From Geobacteraceae bacterium (GTDB lineage: Bacteria > Desulfobacterota > Desulfuromonadia > Geobacterales > Pseudopelobacteraceae): 36,468 bases of DNA. The position numbers and the translations under genes were made by a program. Within the stretch, counting starts at the first letter, position 1, and every line of letters begins with the position of its first letter. Positions 1 to 8,322 of this stretch are shown piece after piece. A model generated the notes under the pieces. The model ran no database searches, was not told the origin of the DNA, and saw only the letters and a list, made by a program, of their open reading frames with translations. The DNA is taken from contig JANXZX010000109.1 in the NCBI GenBank assembly GCA_025355325.1, forward strand, positions 1-36,468, in the 5' to 3' direction.

Positions 1-294
1 TGCTCCGGCAAAACTGCTGAACAGCATGCTTCCAAGCATACCCCCGGCGAGTCCTCCAGCCATGCTTCTCATAAAACCGCCACCTTGCTGCTGGGGCTGG
101 CTTGGTTCAACCTGCTGACGTGGCTGGCTGGGCTGGGATGAAGGGCTGGCGGATCGGGAATAACTGCGCGAGCCGCTGCTGCCTGATGAGCGGCTTCCTC
201 CGGCCCTGGCGTGAGCGTTTAATTCCAGGACAGTGATGCTCAGGAACAAGACGGCCACCATAACGGTAACTGCTTTAACAACAAGTACTCTCAT
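1..294 (-). CDS. Tim44-like domain protein, N-terminal part (runs off window)
   Basis: Only the first 98 codons are in the window; the gene continues past base 1. The start at 294 has a strong ribosome site (GGAGGAA) just upstream. Visible are a hydrophobic export signal (about residues 5-25), then AHARAGG, a Ser/Arg-rich stretch, a Pro/Gln-rich linker, and a Gly-rich hydrophobic segment beginning GGGFMRSMAGG. This order (signal, SR-rich linker, glycine-rich membrane segment) is typical of bacterial proteins carrying a C-terminal Tim44-like domain, usually inner-membrane anchored and of unclear function. The Tim44 domain itself would lie outside the window, so the family call is inference from the N-terminus. 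Its start overlaps the end of the upstream RHH gene by 20 bases, which suggests co-transcription and translational coupling. Confidence 0.6.
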   Translation of the reverse strand, partial: MRVLVVKAVTVMVAVLFLSITVLELNAHARAGGSRSSGSSGSRSYSRSASPSSQPSQPRQQVEPSQPQQQGGGFMRSMAGGLAGGMLGSMLFSSFAGA

Positions 295-544
295 AGTTTC
301 CTCCGCGAGATGTTTTAGATTGAAAATCCTGACTGAGTTTGCGCTGTTTTGATCTCCACAGATCAATTGCCTCTCTCATGATATCGGAGATGCTTTTGGA
401 TGTGGTTTTGGTCAGCTTCTCCAGTGCCTTTTTCTCCTCATCACTTATGCGCAACGAAATGACATTCTGGACATGTTCCGATTCTTTTCTTTTCTGCCCG
501 GATGATTTTGCTTCCCTGTAAAAGGTCGTTCGTGGAAATGACAT
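275..544 (-). CDS. Ribbon-helix-helix (CopG/Arc-type) small regulator
   Basis: 89 residues. The start at 544 (MSFPRTTF) was chosen over an in-frame start at 625 because AAGGAGAG lies right before it. The core (VISLRISDEEKKALEKL, then KSISDIMREAIDLW) has the beta-strand, helix, turn, helix layout of RHH DNA-binding proteins, with alternating residues in the strand that would contact DNA and a C-terminal basic tail. A paralogue with the same core is encoded at 8411-8596. The gene overlaps the Tim44-like gene and lies downstream of a manganese riboswitch and a broken gene, so read-through from that promoter could express it. RHH proteins of this size are often antitoxins or autorepressors, but no toxin gene is adjacent. 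Targets cannot be told from the sequence. Confidence 0.75.
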   Translation of the reverse strand: MSFPRTTFYREAKSSGQKRKESEHVQNVISLRISDEEKKALEKLTKTTSKSISDIMREAIDLWRSKQRKLSQDFQSKTSRGGNYESTCC

Positions 545-596
545 GATTCTCTCCTTTTTGTTGTCGGGGAATGTTGCCCCGTGGTTAAGTTGCTCA

Positions 597-822
597 GTCA
601 GAGCTATTGGCCAGCAGCAATTCAAATTCTACGATTCGTTCCTCCATGGGTGGATGAGTGAAGGGAGCGACATCAGGCCGCCGCCGGTCAACAGGTTGAC
701 TATAAACTGTGGCTGAACGGGCGTCCGCCATTGGCATTGCCCAGAGAAAAGTGATGAGAGTTGTGTGTTCGGTGGAAGATCTTGCAGGAAAACAAGAAAG
801 TGGCATTAAGTGCGGTGTTCAT
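597..822 (-). pseudogene. Remnant of an htpX-like M48 peptidase gene (internal deletion plus frameshifts)
   Basis: The minus strand starts ATGAACACC...ACTTTCTTG at 822, matching the start of the intact htpX at 12928 apart from a three-base insertion and a few changes. From about 740 down to 600 it matches the htpX 3' end: PMADARSA (compare PMNANAATA), then in another frame [15 protein letters not shown] (compare [15 protein letters not shown]), then back in the first frame FTHPPMEERI (compare [10 protein letters not shown]). Alignment with intact htpX gives a 5-base and a later 1-base deletion, which together restore frame. The catalytic HEXXH region and most of the protein are absent, so no active peptidase can be made. 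The first ten codons could alternatively derive from another membrane protein; the 3' match is the stronger one. A manganese riboswitch stands directly upstream. Confidence 0.7.
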
Positions 823-857
823 TATTATTACCCCCGACGATTTTTCTTCGCCGGGGT

Positions 858-907
858 AAAAAAAAGACCTTTACCCACGGCGTAATACGCTTTGGATAAA
901 GGTCTTG
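858..907 (-). terminator. Riboswitch-controlled intrinsic terminator
   Basis: On the minus strand AAGACCTTTATCC pairs with GGGTAAAGGTCTT across a short loop, followed by a run of eight T. The left arm reuses the CCTTTA that closes P1 of the manganese riboswitch just upstream, so P1 and this hairpin cannot form together. This predicts termination without Mn2+ and read-through with it. Confidence 0.85.
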
Positions 908-998
908 CTTGCGATTAAATCGTTCCCGGTCCGAGTCTTTCGACTGTGCTGACGAACACGGGATCAACCATGTCTCCGGTTGATAGCTACTCCCCTCT
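892..998 (-). ncRNA. yybP-ykoY manganese riboswitch
   Basis: Read on the minus strand, the element opens with AGGGGAGTAGC and closes with GCAAGACCTTTA, the two hallmark conserved segments of the Mn2+-sensing yybP-ykoY aptamer. TAGAGG at the 5' side pairs with CCTTTA at the 3' side to make P1. A P2 hairpin (ATCAACC/GGTTGAT) follows GTAGC, and an internal AGTC-GAAA-GACT stem is visible. The expression platform is the overlapping terminator at 858-907. Such riboswitches usually turn on manganese exporters; here the gene directly downstream is a broken htpX-like remnant, followed by the RHH and Tim44-like genes. Confidence 0.88.
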
Positions 999-1007
999 AC
1001 TAGGCTG

Positions 1008-1036
1008 AATGTAATTGCTCCATTGGAAGAAGTCAA
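1008..1036 (-). promoter_or_regulatory. Sigma-70 type promoter of the riboswitch transcript
   Basis: TTGACT (1036-1031) and TACATT (1013-1008) on the minus strand are separated by 17 bases. Transcription would begin near 1001, just before the aptamer. The arrangement is close to consensus and correctly placed. Confidence 0.6.
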
Positions 1037-1310
1037 GGGGTATCAAAATTTATATTAAAACGTAATTCTTCTCCAATTCAATCAGACCTTTAATGGTTCC
1101 CATGTGTGGTAACACCTAAATGACTTGCTGTAACTGAAGGCATAAACCTACTCTCAGGCCCCCACACGAGAGGGTCAACACATGAGAGTGGAGTGTTTTT
1201 AAAATGGATTTCCAATACTCCGCCAGGGAGGTGTTCTGCCTAAACGGGGACAACGGCAGCCTGTCGAAACATTACTGAACTTCTAACCCTGAAAGGACGG
1301 TATAATATTT
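1037..1310. other. Intergenic stretch without a supported gene
   Basis: This space lies between the histidine kinase stop and the riboswitch promoter. It holds an imperfect stem downstream of the kinase (CCCTGAAA near 1287 against TTTCTAGGG near 1310, without a T-run) and a loose hairpin with arms ACTCTCA and TGAGAGT (about 1151-1190). Neither is a convincing terminator. No coding region with a good start site was seen. Confidence 0.4.
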
Positions 1311-4300
1311 CTAGGGCGTGCCCTCAAAAACATTCCTCAGTGCTTCCCGTAACAGTTTAAAGTTGTATGGCTTGCCTACTAAACCAGCTATATCTTTTCG
1401 AGATATACGGGAGGTAATATCAGCATCACCAAAACCGCTGGAAATAATTATTGGAAGTGCCAGGTTACGTTGTTTCAGTTCACGGAATAGAGCATAACCA
1501 TCCATAATAGGCATGCCCATGTCTGTAAGCACTAAACATATTTCATTGGTGTTCATTTGATACTGTTCAAGTGCTTCTTTGCCATTCCTGGATTCAATAA
1601 CACGGAACCCCAATTCCTCTAACATAGCTTTCGCGACCTGAAGTATCTGCTCTTCATCTTCAACCAGCAAAATTGTGCCACTTCCATGCCATGTATCTTT
1701 TTTGCCCGTTAACTTCGCTGCTTCTTCCGGATTTGAACCGCTAATTTGTATAGGCAGGTAAACTTTAAAAGTTGTTCCTTTGCCCGGTTTGCTTGAGAGT
1801 TGTAACGCCCCACCTTGAGATGTGATGATGCCAAGAACTGCTGACAACCCCAGACCACGTCCCGTAAATTTGGTGGTGTAGAAAGGTTCAAAGATTCGAT
1901 TGTACGTTTCGTCGCTCATGCCACAGCCATTGTCAGTGACTTCCAGACAGGCATACCAACCTGTAGGGATAATCTTGCCGAGATAATCTTTTTCCGACTG
2001 TCCCGCTATGATTGATATCTTTGAAAGCGTGACTAAGACTTCGCCCTGAGCATCGCCGATTGCTTCTGCTCCATTGATGATTAGATTCATGGCTACCTGC
2101 CTGATTTGGCTGGCATCGGCTTTGATTGCAGGAATATCGGTAGCAATAGAAGGTGTTATCACCACATTCTGTTTGATGGTCGATTTCAGCATTTTTACCA
2201 TCTCTTCAACCAGTTCTCCGATGTTTACCTGTGCCTGAATAAATTGTGCCTTGCCGGCGTATGCCAGCATTTGGCGGCACAACTCGGCGGCACGGGAAAC
2301 TGCTTTTTCAATCTCAGGAATGTGGTCAGGTGCCTTATCGTAATCCATTTCCGTCAACGAACAATGCCCCATTATGATAGCCAGGATGTTGTTAAAGTCG
2401 TGAGCAATACCGCCAGCTAATACGCCAAGGCTCTCCAGTCGCTGGGTCTGCTGGAGTTGATTTTCCAGAATCTGATGTTCCTCTTCGGCTCGTTTTTTGT
2501 CAGTTATATCTTGTGACGTTCCGTATAGAACCATTTCCCCGGGTTCATTGCCGGCTTCGCAGAGTAGTGATTCAAGCAGCCAGCATACCTCTCCCGATTT
2601 AGAGATGATTCTGAATTCATTTTTACTTGTGTTTCCAGGGACAAGACTGAGCAACATGTCACCAATTCGTTGTTTGTCATCCGGATGTACTAAAGACAGC
2701 CAGCATCCATTTGCAAAAATTTCGTCCTGAGAATAGCCGGTAATTTTCTCTACGGCACCACCAACCCACTTAATCCGGTAAGGTTCACCGGAACTTCGCT
2801 GGCATCGGTGCACGAAATCGGAGGTAAGCTGTGAGAACTTGCGATAACGTTCTTCACTCTCAAGCAGAGCCAATTCCGATAGTTTGCTTTCAGTTACGTC
2901 AATCCAGAACCCGATAATTTCTGAGGGGTTACCTATTTCGTTGAATAGCAGTTGATTCTCATCATACATCCAACAGTAAGTACCATCCTGACGGAGGAAC
3001 CTATATTCATGGGAGTGACGGCCATGCGTTTTAAGTACAGTCAACTCTTTGAAGACTCGTTCCGAATCATCTGGATGGATATGGCGAGCCCAGAAGGATG
3101 CATCCGATGTAAAGTCACTCGCCTGATAGCCAGTTAGTTGTTGCACGTTTCCAGAGACAAAGGTTGCACCGTAATCTCCACTATAGTCACAAGTGTAAAT
3201 AACTGCCGGCGTGCTGGTGAGAAGGAAATCAAGTCGCTGTTGCCTCTTTTTAAGTTCTTCCTCCACCAATTTGCGGTCGGTAATGTCGTAACTGAGGACC
3301 GTAATTGAAACGACCTGTCCGTAGTCATCAAAAACTGGATTAAAATGTACCTGTATCCAGCGTTTTCCGGAAACCATGTTAAAGGTCATTTCGTAGGATG
3401 CAGGTTTCCCAGACCTCACTTCTTCAATATATGGCAATGCGAATTGATAGTTTTCTTCGCTCAGGACATCCTTTACATGACTTCCAACTATTTTATTCCG
3501 AGGTATTCCGAATGATTTTACATATTCATCATTTACGTACTGGTATTTCAACGTTTTAGCTTCGACAAGAGATACGAACCCAGGAACATTGGAAGCAAGG
3601 CTTGAGAAATTAGCATTACTTTCCTTAAGAGCCATTTCTGCCCGTTTACGCTCAGTGATTACTTCGGTGTAAATAATAATCCCGCCAATGGTCCCATCAG
3701 CTTCAAACCAGGGGCGGCACTCCCAGCGAGTCCAGTCTATTGAACCGTCTTCTCGTTCATACGAGTCTTCCTTTTCACTGATCACTTCTCCTGCAAGCAC
3801 CCGTTTATGTACATCCCGCCATTTCTGGGGCAGGTCGGGAAACACATCATAGTGATGTTTACCAATAATATCCGAATCTTTTACTTTATAATCATCAATA
3901 TACCTTTGGCTCACGTAGAGATACCGCATGTCCTTATCATGGACAGCGAGTGCGCTTTGGTTATAACGAATGATATAGCTCATCAACTCATGAGAATGTT
4001 TCAAATCGATTTCAGCCAGTTTACGTTCTGTGATGTCAGTTACTATACCCACATAACCGATAATCTCATTAGATTCTGAACTGAGGGGGGAAGCAACACC
4101 ACTGACCCAGTTCACTTTTCCGGATTGGGACAAAAACCGGTATTCCAAAGCAAAATCCCTATTTGTTCGGACAGATTCATTCCACGTTACATAAATATTT
4201 TCACGGTCTTCCGGATGAAGTGCCCTAGACCACCCTGTCCCCATTGCTTCATCGTTACTAAGCCCTGTCAACTCGCACCATTTCTTATTCACATAGATGC

Positions 4301-5630
4301 AATTACCAGCTGTATCGGTCTGATAAATGCCTACGGGGGAGCATTCGGCAAGTGATCGAAACAGTTCTTCACTTTTGCGGAGTGCTTCAACCGTTTGCTT
4401 GCGGCTGGTAATGTCGCTATGAACAGAAAGGAAGACCTTTCCGTATTCTATCGAATCAAATGCAGACACACTTGCGTAGCACCAAATATGAGTGCCATCT
4501 TTCTTGATATTTTCAACTTCACCATGCCATTCGCCGGACTTTGATAAGACCGACATTATGGTTTTTTTAGTCTCTACAGGTGTTTTTTGATTTGGAGCGT
4601 TAATTGCCGAGATATCTTTGCCAATAATTTCGCCTGGTTCATAGCCAAACATCTGTTCAAATTTTGAATTGGCAAACACAATAATGCCACTATCTGCCCG
4701 GACGAGATTTACCCCTTCCGATATATTTTTCATTATCTCGCTAAGGTAACGATTCGATTCTTCAAACTGTTTATGTTCAACGACACCAAAAGCCAAATCA
4801 GCCAACAGAGTAACAAGTTCTACGTCTCGCTGGTCATAATCAGTTGGTTTATTGCCTATGCCCAGAATAGCGACGATATTGCCTTTGCGGAAAACCGGCA
4901 CCACGAGTTCGCGGACAACTTCGGCGTGTCCATCCGGCATCCCCTTGCGATGTGCCAGAGAAGCATAGTCATTGTGGATCACAGGACGGCGTTCTCGAAC
5001 ACAATCAGCCCAGACACCAGCCTGGAAGATATGATAATGATTCCCTGTCCCTTCGGCTTTACAAAATTGGGACACCGTCCTGGTTGACCAGGAATGCAGA
5101 GACAGCATTTGCTGATCGGAATCCAGAAAATGGTAAAAGCCGATGCAACTTCCAGTCAGATTTTCTGCTTCATCAAGTGTTTCCCGCAACAGTTCATCCA
5201 TTGTATGGGTTAAGGAATATTCCATCAGTCGTAATCGAGCGTCTATAATTCTTCGAGTGCGTTTCTGTTCAGAAATGTCTCTGTTGAAGGAAATAAATGT
5301 GCCACCATTTGAAGCCGAATAGTTGGCGGAAACTTCAATATCTATTCCGGAGCCGTTTTTATGTCTGTGTTGAGTTTCAAATCGTAAAGAACCTTTCTGG
5401 ATGACCTCAGCTATGCGTTTAGATACATCTTCGGTGTTTTCGGTCACATCGACCTGAGAGATGTGCAAATCGACAAGTTCCTCTTGAGAGTACCCCATCA
5501 TCCTACAATAGCTGTCATTTACATCCAGAATACGACCGTTCATATCGACTACCAGAACACCATCCACAGTGTTGGCAATCAACGTTCGGAACTCATCGGA
5601 ATGTGTCTTTATCCAATGCCCATTAACCAT
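1311..5630 (-). CDS. Seven-PAS, one-GAF hybrid sensor histidine kinase
   Basis: 1439 residues. The start at 5630 (MVNGHWIK) is preferred over 5696 because GAGGATAATT precedes it. Domains in order: PAS (about 12-125), GAF (140-285), then PAS at 293-412, 420-537, 546-662, 671-785, 797-913 and 925-1044, most ending in a DIT/DVT linker motif. Next are a dimerisation helix with the phospho-accepting His in HDFNN (H1077), a HATPase domain (N box NLIINGAEAI near 1182, G1 DNGCGM, G2 GRGLGLS) and a C-terminal receiver (acidic pair near 1324, phospho-Asp D1370 in LTDMGMP, Lys K1420). No membrane span is seen, so it is probably a cytoplasmic, multi-input sensor. Phosphate would pass from H1077 to D1370 and perhaps to an unlinked partner. 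Ligands cannot be told. It is divergent from the hydrogenase-like sigma-54 regulator with a 232-base gap. Confidence 0.93.
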   Translation of the reverse strand: MVNGHWIKTHSDEFRTLIANTVDGVLVVDMNGRILDVNDSYCRMMGYSQEELVDLHISQVDVTENTEDVSKRIAEVIQKGSLRFETQHRHKNGSGIDIEVSANYSASNGGTFISFNRDISEQKRTRRIIDARLRLMEYSLTHTMDELLRETLDEAENLTGSCIGFYHFLDSDQQMLSLHSWSTRTVSQFCKAEGTGNHYHIFQAGVWADCVRERRPVIHNDYASLAHRKGMPDGHAEVVRELVVPVFRKGNIVAILGIGNKPTDYDQRDVELVTLLADLAFGVVEHKQFEESNRYLSEIMKNISEGVNLVRADSGIIVFANSKFEQMFGYEPGEIIGKDISAINAPNQKTPVETKKTIMSVLSKSGEWHGEVENIKKDGTHIWCYASVSAFDSIEYGKVFLSVHSDITSRKQTVEALRKSEELFRSLAECSPVGIYQTDTAGNCIYVNKKWCELTGLSNDEAMGTGWSRALHPEDRENIYVTWNESVRTNRDFALEYRFLSQSGKVNWVSGVASPLSSESNEIIGYVGIVTDITERKLAEIDLKHSHELMSYIIRYNQSALAVHDKDMRYLYVSQRYIDDYKVKDSDIIGKHHYDVFPDLPQKWRDVHKRVLAGEVISEKEDSYEREDGSIDWTRWECRPWFEADGTIGGIIIYTEVITERKRAEMALKESNANFSSLASNVPGFVSLVEAKTLKYQYVNDEYVKSFGIPRNKIVGSHVKDVLSEENYQFALPYIEEVRSGKPASYEMTFNMVSGKRWIQVHFNPVFDDYGQVVSITVLSYDITDRKLVEEELKKRQQRLDFLLTSTPAVIYTCDYSGDYGATFVSGNVQQLTGYQASDFTSDASFWARHIHPDDSERVFKELTVLKTHGRHSHEYRFLRQDGTYCWMYDENQLLFNEIGNPSEIIGFWIDVTESKLSELALLESEERYRKFSQLTSDFVHRCQRSSGEPYRIKWVGGAVEKITGYSQDEIFANGCWLSLVHPDDKQRIGDMLLSLVPGNTSKNEFRIISKSGEVCWLLESLLCEAGNEPGEMVLYGTSQDITDKKRAEEEHQILENQLQQTQRLESLGVLAGGIAHDFNNILAIIMGHCSLTEMDYDKAPDHIPEIEKAVSRAAELCRQMLAYAGKAQFIQAQVNIGELVEEMVKMLKSTIKQNVVITPSIATDIPAIKADASQIRQVAMNLIINGAEAIGDAQGEVLVTLSKISIIAGQSEKDYLGKIIPTGWYACLEVTDNGCGMSDETYNRIFEPFYTTKFTGRGLGLSAVLGIITSQGGALQLSSKPGKGTTFKVYLPIQISGSNPEEAAKLTGKKDTWHGSGTILLVEDEEQILQVAKAMLEELGFRVIESRNGKEALEQYQMNTNEICLVLTDMGMPIMDGYALFRELKQRNLALPIIISSGFGDADITSRISRKDIAGLVGKPYNFKLLREALRNVFEGTP

Positions 5631-5790
5631 AATTATCCTCGAATACATGAAAACTACGAATTTTGATAAATGTATCATATCAAGCTGATTTATCAAGTTT
5701 TACACTCGATTTTGTCACGATTTTAACAGTCGAAAACAAACGAGTCAGTGGTTATAAATTTCATATCAGAAAATGGAACATTTAGAGTTG

Positions 5791-5808
5791 TGTGCCAAAT
5801 ATTGCACA
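5791..5808. promoter_or_regulatory. Palindromic operator upstream of the sigma-54 regulator
   Basis: The 18-bp site TGTGCCA-AATA-TTGCACA lies 54 bases before the regulator start. It has the same half-sites and spacing as the perfect palindrome at 8221-8238, differing in one base of the right half. Likely use is binding of the regulator to its own promoter region; this is inference from position and repetition. Confidence 0.5.
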
Positions 5809-5862
5809 TATAATAAATATCGTGTATTCTTACCTAAATTCATAATTGTAAACTGAGCTTTT

Positions 5863-8151
5863 ATGGAACCTATCGTCACATATAAAGAGCGTTGCCGCCG
5901 CTGCTACTCCTGTGTGCGCAGCTGCCCGGTCAAGGCCATCAAGGTTGATGAGGGGTATGCACAGACCATGCATGATCGCTGTATCGGCTGCGGCAACTGC
6001 CTGAGCTGCCCTCAGCATGCCAAGGTAGTGGTTGATCGCATGGTGAGGACACAGGAAATGCTGGCGTCCGGCGCTCCTGTTGTTGCAGTCCTCGGCTGCT
6101 CGTTTCCGGCATTTTTTCATGAACTTCGCCCCGGCCAATTGGTAGCTGCTTTAAAAAGCCTCGGCTTCAGTGAAGTTCATGAGGGGGCGTACGGGGCGCG
6201 CATGATCGCCGACAGTTACCGCGAAGCGCTCCGCTCCTCTGAACAAACGCTTATTTCATCGCATTGTCCGGCAGTGGTTGACCTTATTGAACGGCATTAT
6301 CCGTCGCTGGTTCCCAATATTATACCGATTGTTTCTCCGATGATTGCTATTGGGCGCTTTATTAAAAGCATACTCGGTGAAGAGACCAAGGTGGTGTATG
6401 TCAGTACCTGCATTGCCGCCAAATTCGAAATCAAGGGTGAGGATACCGGCGCGATTGATGTTGTTCTTACTTATCAGGAGATCGATAAACTCTTCAAGAA
6501 CCGGGGAATCACTCCGTCCAGCCTGACTGAAATGCCATTCGACGGAGTTGACCCTGGTGACGGTCGCCTTTTTTCACTTACCGGCGGCTCGCTCAAAGTT
6601 TTTGATATTCACACTGATTTTCAGGACAATGAGACGATTTGCGCCGAAGGTGAGGCTCACACTATCGGAATTATTCGAGATCTGGCTTCCGGACGGATTT
6701 CGCCTGCTTTCGTAGACCTCCGATTCTGTGACGGTGGCTGCGTTGATGGTCCGACCCGTGATAAAGAGCTGCATTACTTTTTTAAGCGCAAACTGATTGT
6801 CTGCCACAACAGCGCTAAACCGCTCTATGACACTTCTGTCCACTACCGTTCAGCCTCAGTTATGCCCGATCTTGCCCGCTCTTATTCAAACAAGTCGGTG
6901 AGACTGCCGACTCCGGGCAAAGACGACGTCAAACGCATTCTTCATTCGACAAACAAATTTACCCAGGGTGACGAGCTGAACTGTCGTGCCTGCGGTTACG
7001 CCACGTGCCGGGAGCACGCGGTAGCCGTCTTTCAGGGACTTGCCGACATAGAAATGTGCCTTCCACGCAACCTACAGATGATTGAGGAAGAACGCGGACA
7101 TTTGATGCAAAAGTATGAGTTGGCGCAGCGTGAGCTGGACCGGCAAGCAGGTGATGACCTGATTGTCGGCAGTGACCCCGGCATCAGAGAGGTTATGGAG
7201 CTGATTCACAAGGTGGCTCCAACACCCATAACCGTGCTGATCAGAGGTGAAACTGGCACCGGCAAGGAATTGACCGCCCGGGCCATCCACCGCCAAAGCC
7301 AGCGCAACGATAAACCGCTCATGACCGTGAACTGTACGACGCTCACCGATTCTCTCCTTGAAAGTGAGCTGTTCGGCCACAAAAAGGGCTCTTTTACCGG
7401 CGCGATTGCCGACAAAAAGGGGCTGTTTGAGGCAGCCAACGGCGGAACAATTTTTCTGGATGAAATTGGTGACATTACCCCCAAGCTGCAAGCCGAACTG
7501 CTGCGGATACTGGATCTGGGCGAGGTGCGCCCCGTAGGTGGCGTTACTGCCAAAAAGGTGGATGTGCGCCTGATAGCGGCCACCAATAAGGATCTTGAGC
7601 AGGGTGTGCGAGAGGGGTGGTTTCGGGAGGATTTATATTATCGCCTGAATGTTTTCTTTATAGAACTTCCGCCATTGAGGGACCGGGCCGAATCCGTGCC
7701 GGAACTGGCCCGTCATTTTCTTGAAAAGGCCCGCAAGAAACTTAATAAAAATATTGCCGGCATCGAAGACCGGGCTGTTAAGGCCATGCAGCACTATCCT
7801 TGGCCGGGAAACATCCGCGAAATGCAAAATGTTATTGAGCGCTCGGCCGTTCTTGTTAAAGACGGAACTATCCGTTTGGAAAATCTGCCCACTATTTTTA
7901 CCGATACTTACGAATCGTGCCTCGATATTAATGTCAATCGCCGCCGGGTTTCATTCAAAGCGGAGCGCGAACTGCAGGTAGTTCGTACCGAAAAAAATAT
8001 GATCATGCGCTATCTTGACGAAACTGACGGAAACGTTGCAAAAGCGGCCCGCCTGGCAAATCTTCCCCGCCGAACACTTTATCGACTGCTTGAAAAGCAT
8101 GGCATAGAAGTTATCCGGCACTCAAAATCATTCTCAAACTTGCCCTCCTGA
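5863..8151 (+). CDS. Sigma-54 activator with [FeFe]-hydrogenase-like sensor domain
   Basis: 762 residues. A ferredoxin-like N-terminus has Cys 11, 14, 17, 21 and 40, 43, 46, 49 (second set one residue tighter than usual). Residues about 70-330 align with the H-cluster domain of [FeFe]-hydrogenases: SSHCPA (C135), VSTCIAAK (C183), LTGG (239-242) and FCDGGC (C289, C293), so all four ligands of the cubane part are kept, while the usual first Cys of TSCCP is His134. Residues 374-399 carry a C-x2-C-x4-C-x16-C Fe-S motif. The AAA+ domain has Walker A GETGTGKE (462-469), the sigma-54 contact loop GSFTGA (509-514) and Walker B FLDE; a Fis-type helix-turn-helix (KAARLANLPRRTLYRLL) ends the protein. 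The likely role is redox or H2-linked sensing that activates sigma-54 promoters. The ribosome site before 5863 is weak. Confidence 0.9.
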   Translation: MEPIVTYKERCRRCYSCVRSCPVKAIKVDEGYAQTMHDRCIGCGNCLSCPQHAKVVVDRMVRTQEMLASGAPVVAVLGCSFPAFFHELRPGQLVAALKSLGFSEVHEGAYGARMIADSYREALRSSEQTLISSHCPAVVDLIERHYPSLVPNIIPIVSPMIAIGRFIKSILGEETKVVYVSTCIAAKFEIKGEDTGAIDVVLTYQEIDKLFKNRGITPSSLTEMPFDGVDPGDGRLFSLTGGSLKVFDIHTDFQDNETICAEGEAHTIGIIRDLASGRISPAFVDLRFCDGGCVDGPTRDKELHYFFKRKLIVCHNSAKPLYDTSVHYRSASVMPDLARSYSNKSVRLPTPGKDDVKRILHSTNKFTQGDELNCRACGYATCREHAVAVFQGLADIEMCLPRNLQMIEEERGHLMQKYELAQRELDRQAGDDLIVGSDPGIREVMELIHKVAPTPITVLIRGETGTGKELTARAIHRQSQRNDKPLMTVNCTTLTDSLLESELFGHKKGSFTGAIADKKGLFEAANGGTIFLDEIGDITPKLQAELLRILDLGEVRPVGGVTAKKVDVRLIAATNKDLEQGVREGWFREDLYYRLNVFFIELPPLRDRAESVPELARHFLEKARKKLNKNIAGIEDRAVKAMQHYPWPGNIREMQNVIERSAVLVKDGTIRLENLPTIFTDTYESCLDINVNRRRVSFKAERELQVVRTEKNMIMRYLDETDGNVAKAARLANLPRRTLYRLLEKHGIEVIRHSKSFSNLPS

Positions 8152-8215
8152 CGTTTCAGAAATCTTTATAATCACAAACGTATGCCTTGTTTCATAATAG
8201 TGTATACTTTTGGCC

Positions 8216-8243
8216 ATACATGTGCCAGCCATGGCACATGTAT
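8216..8243. promoter_or_regulatory. Perfect palindrome, probable upstream activator sequence
   Basis: Two 12-bp arms, ATACATGTGCCA and TGGCACATGTAT, are separated by four bases (GCCA). The centre lies about 107 bp upstream of the -12 element of the sigma-54 promoter at 8323-8338, a normal distance for an enhancer site. The core TGTGCCA-N4-TGGCACA recurs before the neighbouring activator gene. No T-run follows, so a terminator role for that gene is less likely. Confidence 0.6.
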
Positions 8244-8322
8244 TATTTGTATGATAAAAAAGTTAATTAAAGTCCTATTGCAACATACTGATATCTAACG
8301 TTATATTTATAATTTTTCCACT

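Noticed and set aside
806-1036. Open frame of 76 codons on the minus strand
   Set aside because: It runs through the riboswitch and its terminator; the RNA structure fully explains the sequence.
1151-1193. Loose hairpin with ACTCTCA/TGAGAGT arms followed by TTTTT
   Set aside because: Seven-base arms with a 26-base loop are too weak for a terminator, and no plus-strand gene ends there.
1204-1278. 24-codon frame on the plus strand beginning MDFQYSAREV
   Set aside because: Only a weak ribosome site, no promoter or terminator, and no recognisable similarity.
8216-8243. Palindrome as terminator of the sigma-54 regulator gene
   Set aside because: No T-run follows, and the same core is found upstream of the regulator, where termination makes no sense; an operator is the simpler reading.
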